Source of the DNA: Mycobacterium sp. NAZ190054
Lineage (GTDB): Bacteria > Actinomycetota > Actinomycetes > Mycobacteriales > Mycobacteriaceae
Direction of reading: 5' to 3'
Assembly (NCBI RefSeq): GCF_001545925.1
Contig: NZ_LMVQ01000179.1
Location: 1-37,067 of the forward strand
DNA length: 37,067 bases
How positions within the stretch are numbered: position 1 is the first letter of the stretch; each line of letters starts with the position of its first letter. This document shows positions 18,506 through 26,243 of this stretch, in pieces. The notes under the pieces are model-generated. The model was not told the DNA's origin. It worked only from the letters and a program-made list of their open reading frames with translations, and did not search any database. The translations under genes and the position numbers were made by a program.

Positions 18506-19333
18506 ATGGACGTCAGCGGCCTCACCCCCATCGAACAGACCGCGTTGCTCACCGAGTACTGCCGGGCGCTGGACAGCAGAGCCGCCCGTCCGATCCTCGG
18601 TGATCGTCACGCCGAGGTGACCGTCGGCGAGATCGACTACGACTTCACCACTCTGGCCGCCACCCCCAGCGTCGTACCGCTGGTGGCGCTGCGGGCCAAG
18701 ATGCTCGACGAGCGCATCCGCAGCTTCATCACCGAGCATCCCGACGCGGTCGTCGTCGATCTCGGTGCGGGGTTCAACAGTGCGGTGCTGCGTGTGGACC
18801 CCCCTCCCACGGTCGACTGGTACAGCGTCGACCTGCCCGCCGTGATCGCGGTGCGGCAAGCCCTGTTGCCCGCCCACGACCGGGACCGGGCGGTGCCGGC
18901 CTCACTGCTCGAACCGGATTGGGCCGAGGCGATACCGGCCGACCGGCCCACGATGGCCTTCGCCGACGGGCTGGTGGCCTTTCTCGACGAGGCGGACGTG
19001 ATCGCGATACTGCGCCGCATCACCGGCCATTTCGCTTGCGGTGTCATCGCTTTCAACGACTACGGGCCGGTGAGCAAGCTCAACCGCCTCGTGGGCAAGG
19101 TGGCCACAGTCAGCAAGACGAACTCACCCCACAACCAGTGGAACTTCCCCGGGTTCAAGGACGCCCGGCGTCCCGAGGCGTGGAACCCCGACCTCACCCT
19201 GCTGGAGGAGGCCAGCGTCATGCGACGGCCCGAGACCGCGCTGTTTCCGGCCGGTCTGCGCCTGGCCGGCCGCCTGTCGCACCGGGTGCCGGCGATCGCG
19301 CGCAAGGCACGGATCCTGCAGTACCGCTTCTAG
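18506..19333 (+). CDS. LCM/PPM-family SAM-dependent methyltransferase (MT1)
   Basis: A 275-residue class I methyltransferase of the leucine-carboxyl-methyltransferase-like group (COG3315), whose members O-methylate carboxyl or hydroxyl groups of polyketides and other metabolites. The SAM-binding motif is VVVDLGAGFNSAVLRV, followed by VDWYSVDLPAVIAVR. RPILGDRHAE near the start and IPADRPT are shared with MT2, a paralogue elsewhere in this window. Soluble, no signal peptide. I chose the ATG at 18506 because the protein then begins like the family (SGLTPIEQTALL); the ribosome binding site is weak (GGGTGGCG). It follows hydrolase C by 44 bp, so it is probably co-transcribed. Its stop overlaps the stop of the convergent P450 within CTAG. 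Substrate unknown. Confidence 0.85.
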   Translation: MDVSGLTPIEQTALLTEYCRALDSRAARPILGDRHAEVTVGEIDYDFTTLAATPSVVPLVALRAKMLDERIRSFITEHPDAVVVDLGAGFNSAVLRVDPPPTVDWYSVDLPAVIAVRQALLPAHDRDRAVPASLLEPDWAEAIPADRPTMAFADGLVAFLDEADVIAILRRITGHFACGVIAFNDYGPVSKLNRLVGKVATVSKTNSPHNQWNFPGFKDARRPEAWNPDLTLLEEASVMRRPETALFPAGLRLAGRLSHRVPAIARKARILQYRF

Positions 19334-20694
19334 TTGGTGTCGGCCACCGACACCGAATCGGTGTCCCGGGGCGCGGTGTGCTTACGCCGGTGCACGACAA
19401 GTCGACCGTTGCGCGCGGGCGTGACGGTGACACCGCGGCTGTGCGGCTTCTCGTCGGGTTCGGTGGTGGGCTCGATCGTGAACTCGCGCAGCATCGCGCG
19501 CAGGGTCACTTCCATCTCCATCGTCGCGAACGACGCGCCGATGCAGCGCATCATGCCTCCGCCGAACGGGATCCAGGCGAACGGGTTCGGAGCCTTGCCC
19601 AGGAACCGGTCCGGGTCGAACTTCTCGGCGTCGGGGAAGCTCGACTCGGCGGCCATCGCCAGTTGGGTGCTGGCCAGGATCGTGTCTCCCTCGGGAATAA
19701 CCCACTCCCCCAACTGGATCCGCGTTCTGGCTCGGCGCAGTGCGGCGGTCAGCACGGGGCGGGTGCGCTGTGATTCGGCGATGGTCGCGAGCAGCAGCTC
19801 GTTACCGCCGGCGTCCACCTCCTCGGTGAGCCTCACCAGCAGCTCCGGGTGGCGGCGGATCCGTTCGACGGTCCAGGCCAGTTGCGTGGACGTGGTCTCG
19901 TGCCCGGCGACCAGCATGGTGAGCAGCTCGTCGAGGATGTAGGAGTCCGGCATCGGCGAGCCGTCGTCGTAGCGGGCCTGCAGCAGCAGCGACAGTACGT
20001 CGTTGCGCTCGGTGAAGTTCGGATCCGCACGCGCGTCGTCGAGCAGCGAGTTCAGCAGCTCGTCCATCCGCTTCCGGTAGCCGGCGAACTTGCCGCCGGG
20101 GCTCCACGGCCCGAAGTCGCGCCGCACGATGGACGGCATCAGCGCGATCTTGGAACCGAATTCGACGGCCTTGGGCATCAGCACGCGCAGTTCGTCGAGC
20201 TGCGCGCCTTCGGCGCCGAACACGGCACGCAGGATCGTGTTCAGGGTGATGCGCATCATCGGCTCGAGGGTCTCGAACTCCACCCCCTCGGGCCAGGTCC
20301 GGATCTCGCGGACCGCCTCTTCCTCGGTGATGCTCGCGTAGCCGCGCATGCTCTTGCCGTTGAACGGCGGCAACAGCAGCTTGCGGCGCGCCTGCAGCTC
20401 GTCGCCTTCGAGGTTGAAGATCGAACCGGGGCCGAGCACGTCGCCGCCGAGGTTGTTCTGCGGCCGGCCCACCAGATCGCGGTGCGTGCTGAACAGATCC
20501 TTGACCAGCACCGGGTCGCTGATCACCACGGTCTCACCGAACACCGGGATGTTCAGCGTGAACGTCGGGCCGTACTTGCGGCCCAACGCGGCGATCGCGC
20601 CGTAGCGCTGCGTCAGTACGGCCGCGCCCTGGATGAGCTTCGGAATCCGCGGGCCCGGCGGAAGCCGCACTGGATCGGTGGTGGCCGTCGCCAT
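19330..20694 (-). CDS. Cytochrome P450, CYP138-like
   Basis: A 454-residue haem-thiolate monooxygenase. The oxygen-activating AGHETT is at 263-268, ExxR at Glu307-Arg310, and the haem-binding FGGGMMRCIG has its ligand at Cys384. The N-terminal VRLPPGPRIPKLIQGAA, LAPPF-like LLLPPFNGKSMRGY and the C-terminal pattern resemble M. tuberculosis CYP138 as I remember it, so I call it CYP138-like without claiming orthology. No membrane anchor, so it is soluble and needs ferredoxin or a similar donor, not encoded here. The ATG has GAGGTAAGGGG upstream. It follows BVMO2 by 36 bp on the same strand and is probably in its operon. A P450 and a BVMO together suggest successive oxidation of one substrate, which is inference. 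Confidence 0.9.
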   Translation of the reverse strand: MATATTDPVRLPPGPRIPKLIQGAAVLTQRYGAIAALGRKYGPTFTLNIPVFGETVVISDPVLVKDLFSTHRDLVGRPQNNLGGDVLGPGSIFNLEGDELQARRKLLLPPFNGKSMRGYASITEEEAVREIRTWPEGVEFETLEPMMRITLNTILRAVFGAEGAQLDELRVLMPKAVEFGSKIALMPSIVRRDFGPWSPGGKFAGYRKRMDELLNSLLDDARADPNFTERNDVLSLLLQARYDDGSPMPDSYILDELLTMLVAGHETTSTQLAWTVERIRRHPELLVRLTEEVDAGGNELLLATIAESQRTRPVLTAALRRARTRIQLGEWVIPEGDTILASTQLAMAAESSFPDAEKFDPDRFLGKAPNPFAWIPFGGGMMRCIGASFATMEMEVTLRAMLREFTIEPTTEPDEKPHSRGVTVTPARNGRLVVHRRKHTAPRDTDSVSVADTN

Positions 20695-20730
20695 GTCGTC
20701 ACCCCTTACCTCTGGTGAGCTAGTGAATTA

Positions 20731-22215
20731 TCAGGCTATCGCGTAGTCGCTGAGCGGGAATCTCTCCTGCTCCTTGACCGCCTGACGGATGGACGTCGGC
20801 CGGAACAGCGGCGCCTCGCCGTTGCTGTTGAACCAGTACGACCGGGAATTCCTGCAGTCGCCCAGCCGGAACACCGAATCGTCGAGCAGCGTCAGCATCC
20901 GCTCGAGGAAGCGGGCGTTGGCCTCGTCGGTGACCTCGAACGTCCGGCCACCCCTGCGCTGCAGCTCGCCGAACAGCCGCTTCATGTGGCGCATCTGGTA
21001 TTCGACGGTGTCGAACCAGGACATGCCCACCCACGCGTACGGGCTGGCCTGGGTCACCAGGTTCGGGAACATCGGCACCGTTATGCCCTCGTAGGCTTGG
21101 AATCGGTTCTCCCGCCACCACTTTCCGAGATCGCGGCCCTCCCGGCCGATCACCTCGATCGCGGGCAGGTTCGACTCCCACACATCGAAACCGGTGGCCA
21201 GCACCAGTGTGTCGATCACGCGCTTGGTGCCGTCCTTGGCGACGATGCCGTCCGGTTCGATCCGCTCGATGCCACCGGTTTCCAGATGCACGTGCGGTTT
21301 GGTGAACGTGCGGTAGTAGACGTTCGACAGCGTGGGCCGCTTGCAGCCGAAGTCGTAGTTCGGCGTCAGCTTGCGGCGCAGCTCCTTGTCGCGGATCGCC
21401 AGGAACCGGTGCAGCGTCCCGATTTTGGCGGCGGCGGTGTTGATCGGCCGCAGCTGACGGAACTTCCACATCGCCAACGTGGTCATGATGTCCATGAACA
21501 TGTCGCTGGAGAGCCGTACAAAGCGTTGTGTCGCAGGGAATTTCGCGAAGATTCGTTGCGTCCTCGGCCCGAACGACAGGTCGAACTTCGGCATCACCCA
21601 GATCGGTGTGCGCTGGTAGACCGTCAGGTCGGCGACGTCCTCGGCCAGCTTCGGGATCAACTGCACACCGGTGGAACCGGTACCGATGATCGCAGCGCGC
21701 TTACCCCGCAGCGAGTAGTCGTCGTCCCATTCCTGGGCGTGCAGCACCGTGCCGGCGAAGGTGTCGATGCCGGGGATGTCCGGCTTCTTCGGCTGGCACA
21801 GGTAGCCCGTCGCGAGGACCAGGAACTGTGCGTGCAGGGTCTGGCCCCCGGACAGGGACACCAGCCACTGCCGGTTCTCCTCGTCCCACCTGGCGCCTTC
21901 GACCACGGTGTTGAACCGCATGTACCGGCGCAGGTCGTACTTGTCGGCGACGTGCTCGGCGTAGCTCTTCAGTTCCTCGCCGGGCGCGTAGAGCCGGGAC
22001 CAGTACGGATTGGGCTCGAACCAGTACGAATAGGTGGTGGACGGGACGTCAACCGTCAGGCCTGGATAACGGTTGACGTGCCACGTCCCACCTAGGTCGT
22101 CCTCGCGGTCGAGGATCGCGAGGTTGCGGTAACCCAGCTGGTTGAGCTGGATCGCCGCGCCCATTCCACCGAACCCTGCTCCGACGATGACGGCGTCAAG
22201 CTGCTCCGTACTCAC
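20731..22215 (-). CDS. Flavin-containing Baeyer-Villiger monooxygenase (BVMO2)
   Basis: A 494-residue FAD/NADPH class B monooxygenase, the same length as BVMO1 and closely similar throughout. GAGFGG is at 12-17, the fingerprint FAGTVLHAQEW at 153-163, and GTGSTG follows for NADPH. FGCKRPTLSNVYYRTFTKPHVHL is nearly shared with BVMO1. It differs from BVMO1 most in the stretch after the NADPH motif, which lines the substrate pocket in this family, so the two may take different ketones. The GTG at 22215 has no ribosome binding site, but TAGTAT lies 7 nt upstream, so the mRNA is probably leaderless. It follows hydrolase D by 34 bp and precedes the P450 by 36 bp. Confidence 0.9.
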   Translation of the reverse strand: MSTEQLDAVIVGAGFGGMGAAIQLNQLGYRNLAILDREDDLGGTWHVNRYPGLTVDVPSTTYSYWFEPNPYWSRLYAPGEELKSYAEHVADKYDLRRYMRFNTVVEGARWDEENRQWLVSLSGGQTLHAQFLVLATGYLCQPKKPDIPGIDTFAGTVLHAQEWDDDYSLRGKRAAIIGTGSTGVQLIPKLAEDVADLTVYQRTPIWVMPKFDLSFGPRTQRIFAKFPATQRFVRLSSDMFMDIMTTLAMWKFRQLRPINTAAAKIGTLHRFLAIRDKELRRKLTPNYDFGCKRPTLSNVYYRTFTKPHVHLETGGIERIEPDGIVAKDGTKRVIDTLVLATGFDVWESNLPAIEVIGREGRDLGKWWRENRFQAYEGITVPMFPNLVTQASPYAWVGMSWFDTVEYQMRHMKRLFGELQRRGGRTFEVTDEANARFLERMLTLLDDSVFRLGDCRNSRSYWFNSNGEAPLFRPTSIRQAVKEQERFPLSDYAIA

Positions 22216-22222
22216 TCAGGCG

Positions 22223-22228
22223 ATACTA
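22223..22228 (-). promoter_or_regulatory. -10 box for a leaderless BVMO2 transcript
   Basis: TAGTAT on the minus strand ends 7 nt before the GTG at 22215, the classical spacing for transcription to start on the first base of the coding region. No Shine-Dalgarno sequence is present. It lies in the 34-bp gap after hydrolase D, the same layout as SDR1 after hydrolase A. Confidence 0.6.
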
Positions 22229-22249
22229 CGGTCAATGGTGCGGGCTTTC

Positions 22250-24589
22250 CTATTCGCCGGAGTCCGAGCCGCCGCTGCTCGCGCCGGCGCTCTCCTTGTC
22301 CGAACCGCTGTCCGAGTCGGAGTCAGAACCCTTGTCCTGTGACTCCTTCGGGGCGTCGGTGTCGGCCTTGCGGTGCTTCCCACCGGTCGAGGGCTTCTCG
22401 GAGTCCTCGACCTCGGCACGCTTGTCGTCCTCGGCCTCGTCCTCGTCCTCGGGCTCGGTGACCTTGTCCTCGTCACCCTCGTCACCCTCGTCGAGGCCCT
22501 CGTCGACACCGGTCTCGGGCTTCGGCTCGGCCGGGGTGCCGGCTTCGGGCTTGCCCTCGTCCTCGGCCACCGGCGCCTCGTCGGTCACCTCGTCGGCAGG
22601 CTGCTCCTGCCCGGCGTCGTCGCCCGACGTCTCGTCGACGGGGGCTTCCTCTTCCTCCTGCGGCGCGAGCTTGAACTTCTCGAGCAGGTCGTTGACCGCG
22701 GAGGACACGACGTCCTCGTCCTCGACCTCGGTGCCCTCCTCGGTCGAGGAGACCAGCAGCGCGGCGTCCCCGCCGGAGTCCTCGGTGGTCTCCGGGGCCT
22801 CGGGAGCCTCGGTGTCCTGTTCCTCGCTGCTCGGCGGCAGGATGCCGTCGCCAGGCGTCGGATCCTCCGGATGCTCCGGATCGCAGGACGGGCACAGCAA
22901 CTTCACGAACGGCTTGAGGAACGGCGTCACCATCGTGTACGGGTAGCCCTTCCACAGGAAGCTGCCGGGCACGAACGGGTTGAAGTCCAGCCAGACCGCC
23001 TTGGTGAAGCGGACCACCGACTCGACGACCTCGGTCAGCGTGATCGGCTCCGGCCGGTTCTGCTCCGGCGGAGCGAACAGGTAGTTGAGCGTGTTGTACA
23101 CCGGATCCCACGGGTTCAGCTGCACGTGCTCACCGGACCACGGCACCGGCTCGCCTTCCTGACCCGGGATCTCCTCGCCGGCCTGGCCCTCTTCCTCGCT
23201 GACGGGATTGTTCAGCTCGGGCATCGTGTAGCCGGCGATCAGGTCCCAGAGCGGCGCCAGGAACATCTTGCCCAGGATGCCCTCGGCGTCCTGGCAGGTC
23301 GGCGGCGCGGTACCGGTGCAACCGGCGTTCATCGGCAGGTTGGCCTTGGCCCACCAGGACACGTGCTCACCCAGCGCGTTGGACAACGGCTTGAACGGGA
23401 TCAGCAGGTTGGTGACCGCGGTGATCTTCGGCGGGTCGGCCGGGTCGTAGCCCAGCACGTTGGTGGGTGTGTACACCCACCAGCTGCCGGTGACCTCCAG
23501 CGCGTGGGACAGGTCGTTGAGGCCGTCGAGGTAGGCCCGCGGCACGCTGATCAACGCGTTGAACAGGTTGGGCAGCACGTTCTGCCATGCCGGGTTGGCC
23601 AGGTTGGGCGCGGTGATCGGGGTGTAGGACTGCTCCTTGTGGATGTCGCACCCGTCGGTGTTGTAACCGGAGCAGGCCTCACCGGGACCGGTCGGGATCG
23701 TTGCGGCGACAGGCTGCACCGGAGTGCTCGAGTTGCCGGTGTCGCCGTCGGCGTCCTCACCGATGATCTCGGCGTCTGCCAGGTACTCCCGGTCGTAGGC
23801 CCGGTCGATGATCTCGCGCAGCGGCGCTTCCCACTGGTCGGCCACCGCCCCGAGGCCCCAGGAGCGCAACCCCTGCAGCAGCGGCAGCTGTGCGGTCGGA
23901 ATGTAGACGTAGGTGGTGTTGCCCTCGGTCCAGACATAGTTGCCCGGCGCGTTGAGGTCCGCCTCGGTGTAGTTCATGTGCACGTTGCCGAACGCGGAGA
24001 TCGCGTTCGCCAGCGCCAGCAGGTTGAACGGGTTGTCCGGGAAGTCGGCGATCGGGTCGTACTGGCGGGCGACGTCGAGCACGGAGAACTGGGTGTCAGT
24101 GGGCGTCATCAGGGAATCGCCGTAGCCGCCCCACCAGCCGTTGATGCCCCCGTACTTGCGTCCGCCGTTGCCGAGCAGCACCATCGACAACTCGTCGGGG
24201 GAGATCGCGGTGGCGTCCGCGTAGTCCTCCAGCCACTTCGAGACCACCCGCGCCCCGCCGCTGAACCCGTAGGCGACCTTGTCGCCGTCGGTGGTGTTCA
24301 GCGCGTAGTTCATCGTCTTGACGTTCTCGGCGAGCCCGGGCTCGAAGGTGCCGAACGGCAGCACCCACTGGTAGTAGACCTCGCGGCACTCCCGCTCCAG
24401 TTCGCAGATGATGCCGCCGAGGTTGGTCGGCGTCGACCACGGAGTCGGGCCGGTGTGAAGAACGGTGGCCGGGCCCGGGGGTAGCTCCGCGGCCGCAGCG
24501 CCGGCCGTGGGGAGCGGTCCGGCAACGGTAAGCGGCAGCATCATGAACGGCAGTGCCGCCGTCAGCGCCGTCTTCGTCGCTCGATTCAC
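22250..24589 (-). CDS. Two-domain secreted protein: PE-PPE serine hydrolase fused to an E-like domain, with acidic tail (protein D)
   Basis: A 779-residue secreted protein. Residues 1-35 are a signal peptide. Residues about 38-255 are a PE-PPE hydrolase very similar to A, with Ser110 in a canonical GFSGG, YDPIADFP and NVHM for the acid and base regions, and the Cys pair CELEREC. After a linker with more cysteines, residues about 315-570 match the whole folded part of protein E: LFNALISVP, TGSWWVYTPTNVLGYD, LIPFKPLSNALGEH, ANLPMNAGC, PVPWSGEHVQLNPWDP and a CxxC near the end. The last 210 residues are an acidic tail carrying AVNDLLEKF and GKHR. The GTG at 24589 is preceded by AGGAAAGGG, and its first codons nearly equal those of A. 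BVMO2 follows by 34 bp. The second domain has no family I recognise. Confidence 0.85.
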   Translation of the reverse strand: MNRATKTALTAALPFMMLPLTVAGPLPTAGAAAAELPPGPATVLHTGPTPWSTPTNLGGIICELERECREVYYQWVLPFGTFEPGLAENVKTMNYALNTTDGDKVAYGFSGGARVVSKWLEDYADATAISPDELSMVLLGNGGRKYGGINGWWGGYGDSLMTPTDTQFSVLDVARQYDPIADFPDNPFNLLALANAISAFGNVHMNYTEADLNAPGNYVWTEGNTTYVYIPTAQLPLLQGLRSWGLGAVADQWEAPLREIIDRAYDREYLADAEIIGEDADGDTGNSSTPVQPVAATIPTGPGEACSGYNTDGCDIHKEQSYTPITAPNLANPAWQNVLPNLFNALISVPRAYLDGLNDLSHALEVTGSWWVYTPTNVLGYDPADPPKITAVTNLLIPFKPLSNALGEHVSWWAKANLPMNAGCTGTAPPTCQDAEGILGKMFLAPLWDLIAGYTMPELNNPVSEEEGQAGEEIPGQEGEPVPWSGEHVQLNPWDPVYNTLNYLFAPPEQNRPEPITLTEVVESVVRFTKAVWLDFNPFVPGSFLWKGYPYTMVTPFLKPFVKLLCPSCDPEHPEDPTPGDGILPPSSEEQDTEAPEAPETTEDSGGDAALLVSSTEEGTEVEDEDVVSSAVNDLLEKFKLAPQEEEEAPVDETSGDDAGQEQPADEVTDEAPVAEDEGKPEAGTPAEPKPETGVDEGLDEGDEGDEDKVTEPEDEDEAEDDKRAEVEDSEKPSTGGKHRKADTDAPKESQDKGSDSDSDSGSDKESAGASSGGSDSGE
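22367..22384 (-). other. GKHR motif in the acidic tail of protein D
   Basis: This stretch encodes GGKHRK, a basic island in an otherwise acidic tail. The tail of E has GAGKHR in a similar position. The surroundings in both are unalignable low-complexity sequence, so retention of these residues suggests a function such as binding, cleavage or anchoring. Confidence 0.55.
22670..22699 (-). other. AVxDLLEKF helix motif in the acidic tail of protein D
   Basis: This stretch encodes AVNDLLEKFK, a predicted short amphipathic helix within the acidic tail. The tail of E has AVKDLLEKFQ (27308-27337). Flanking sequence is not conserved. Confidence 0.6.
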
Positions 24590-25419
24590 TAACGTCCCTT
24601 TCCTGAGGTTTGGCGTGCTGCAGGCCCGTGCCGACCAAGCACCCCCCGGCCCCTCGACAAACCAGCGCCACCTGGGCAGTCGCGAGCGACATGCGTCGCA
24701 CGTGAAGGCCACCTGGTGGCGTCGATCAGTCAAAGTTGCACGGTTGGCACGATCCCTGACGAAGGGAGAATACCCCAATGATCACGATTTGGTAGACCAA
24801 TCAGCAAACCCTGTTGCGCGGCCGCCTGTGTTGCACGGGCCTCCGTCCGGCCGCGGGAGGTCTGTGCCGGCGCCGGAGCCGAGCGGCAGCGGTGTCTGAT
24901 CCGGGTGAACCACCGGCGCCGGCGGATGCCGCGCACACCACGTCGCCGGGCGCGGACGCGGGGCGCCGGCGGCAGGATCCGATCTTCTCCGGAGAAGGCG
25001 GCGGCCGGGCCTGCGTGGCACCGGGCGCGCACCGGTGGGCTCCCAGCCGATTCACAGCTCGTCGTAAGTCCGGTGAGGCATACGGTAATAGCACTGGCGG
25101 GCAACGGCTTTCGAGACGCAGCGGTGGGTGCGCCGGACCGGGTCCGCGGATACCCCGGCGCGCGCCGGCCACCACACGGCGCGGGACGCCGCGAATGCCC
25201 GTCGGTGCGGGCGCCGCGGCCACCCCGGAGGACCGGGTGATCGACGTCCGCTCCCTCCCGGCTGTGCCCGGAAGCGCCGCCGGTGCTGATCTCGAGCCGC
25301 GCCCGAGCGTGGTGCCGGTCCGCGGCAGGAGCTTGCGCCGACGGTTTGCTGACGTAGACGTCAGTATGGGTGTGGCAATCGCCCACAAATCCAGGCGGCA
25401 AAGTCGGGGAATTCGAGCG
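24590..25419. other. Gene-less region between hydrolase D and the alpha/beta hydrolase
   Basis: Long open frames exist on both strands here because of the GC content, but none has a recognisable domain, signal peptide, ribosome binding site or normal amino-acid use (they are Arg/Pro/Ala-rich). The part next to 24590 should hold the promoter of gene D. Perfect palindromes occur at 24708-24720 (GCCACC/GGTGGC with one central base), 24985-24996 (TTCTCCGGAGAA) and 25349-25364. The region could be the remains of a lost gene or a long regulatory region. Confidence 0.5.
25349..25364. promoter_or_regulatory. Orphan TetR-style operator palindrome
   Basis: CTGACGTAGACGTCAG is a perfect 7-2-7 inverted repeat, the size and symmetry of TetR-family operators in mycobacteria. 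It is followed by a -10-like TATGGG and preceded by TTTGCTGACG, but no credible gene starts on either side. The alpha/beta hydrolase ends, not starts, 55 bp away. Confidence 0.45.
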
Positions 25420-26202
25420 TCACAACCCCCGGCTGCGCAACCAGGCATCGATGCGATCGGCGACATGCTCCCAGCCGGCCTCGAGCATCATGTTGTGGCC
25501 CATCCCCGGGAAGAAGTGCGCCTCCGTACCGTAGGCGACGGCGGTGGCCCAAACCTCGTCCCGGGTGACCGCGCCGTCGTCGGCGGCGCCGAGAACCAGC
25601 ATCGGTGCGCGGACCCGCGCCGGGTGCGGAAGCTTGACCAGCCCGTCGAGTCCCATCCGGGCGCTCTCCTCCTGCAGGCGCGCCGCGTAACGACGTACGA
25701 CGGCCTCGGGGGTACTCGGCGAGAAGAACCGCTCCCTGGCGAGCTCCGGGGTGCTGACATAGGGCAGCGACTTCCCGGTCACCGTGAGCTTGGCGAAGTG
25801 CCACGGGTGGCTCCTGATCCACCGCAGCCCCGACCGCAGCGACCCCTTCGGCGGCATCGAGGCCATCAGCACACCGGCCGGCGCGTCGCGGTGCTCCAGG
25901 TACCTCTGCACCAGCACCCCGCCCATCGAGTGTCCGACGATGACCGGGCGGGTCGCCAGCGCGTCGGCGGCGGTCGTGATGTCGGCGACGAAATCGTCGA
26001 ATGTGAGATCGCGCAGCTTCTTGTCGGCCGGGCTGCCGCCGTGGCCACGCAGGCTCACCGCCAGCGCGCGGTAACCGCGTCCGGCGAAGAAATCCAGGAA
26101 GTGTTCATCCCAGCACCACGCCGCATGCCAGGCGCCGTGCACGAACAGCAGTGGGACAGGGTGGGTTTCACTGACCGATCCCTTGTCGATTACCTCGAGC
26201 AT
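25420..26202 (-). CDS. Alpha/beta-fold hydrolase
   Basis: A 260-residue cytoplasmic alpha/beta hydrolase, probably an esterase or C-C bond hydrolase on a small or lipid substrate. The oxyanion motif HGAWH is near the start, the nucleophile is Ser92 in GHSMGG, the acid lies in LGAADDGAVT and the base is the His of GMGHNMMLE. SLRGHGGSPADKKLRDLTFDDFVADI is typical of the family. No signal peptide. I chose the ATG at 26202 because TACGCT lies 7 nt upstream with no ribosome binding site (leaderless); the longer frame to 26259 overlaps the divergent SDR2 gene and has no conserved sequence. It shares a 41-bp divergent promoter region with SDR2, so the two are likely co-regulated. Confidence 0.87.
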   Translation of the reverse strand: MLEVIDKGSVSETHPVPLLFVHGAWHAAWCWDEHFLDFFAGRGYRALAVSLRGHGGSPADKKLRDLTFDDFVADITTAADALATRPVIVGHSMGGVLVQRYLEHRDAPAGVLMASMPPKGSLRSGLRWIRSHPWHFAKLTVTGKSLPYVSTPELARERFFSPSTPEAVVRRYAARLQEESARMGLDGLVKLPHPARVRAPMLVLGAADDGAVTRDEVWATAVAYGTEAHFFPGMGHNMMLEAGWEHVADRIDAWLRSRGL

Positions 26203-26209
26203 CGCGCTC

Positions 26210-26235
26210 AGCGTATACGGCGGCCTGGGTACTAT
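26210..26235. promoter_or_regulatory. Back-to-back leaderless promoters for the alpha/beta hydrolase and SDR2
   Basis: On the minus strand TACGCT (26210-26215) ends 7 nt before the hydrolase ATG. On the plus strand TACTAT (26230-26235) ends 8 nt before the SDR2 ATG. Neither gene has a Shine-Dalgarno sequence. The two -10 boxes are 14 bp apart, so the promoters must overlap and polymerases would compete or be jointly controlled. Confidence 0.55.
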
Positions 26236-26243
26236 CGCGGCCC

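Noticed and set aside
22373..24484. 703-residue plus-strand open frame opposite protein D
   Set aside because: Arises from codon bias and the acidic-tail sequence on the other strand; no signal or domain.
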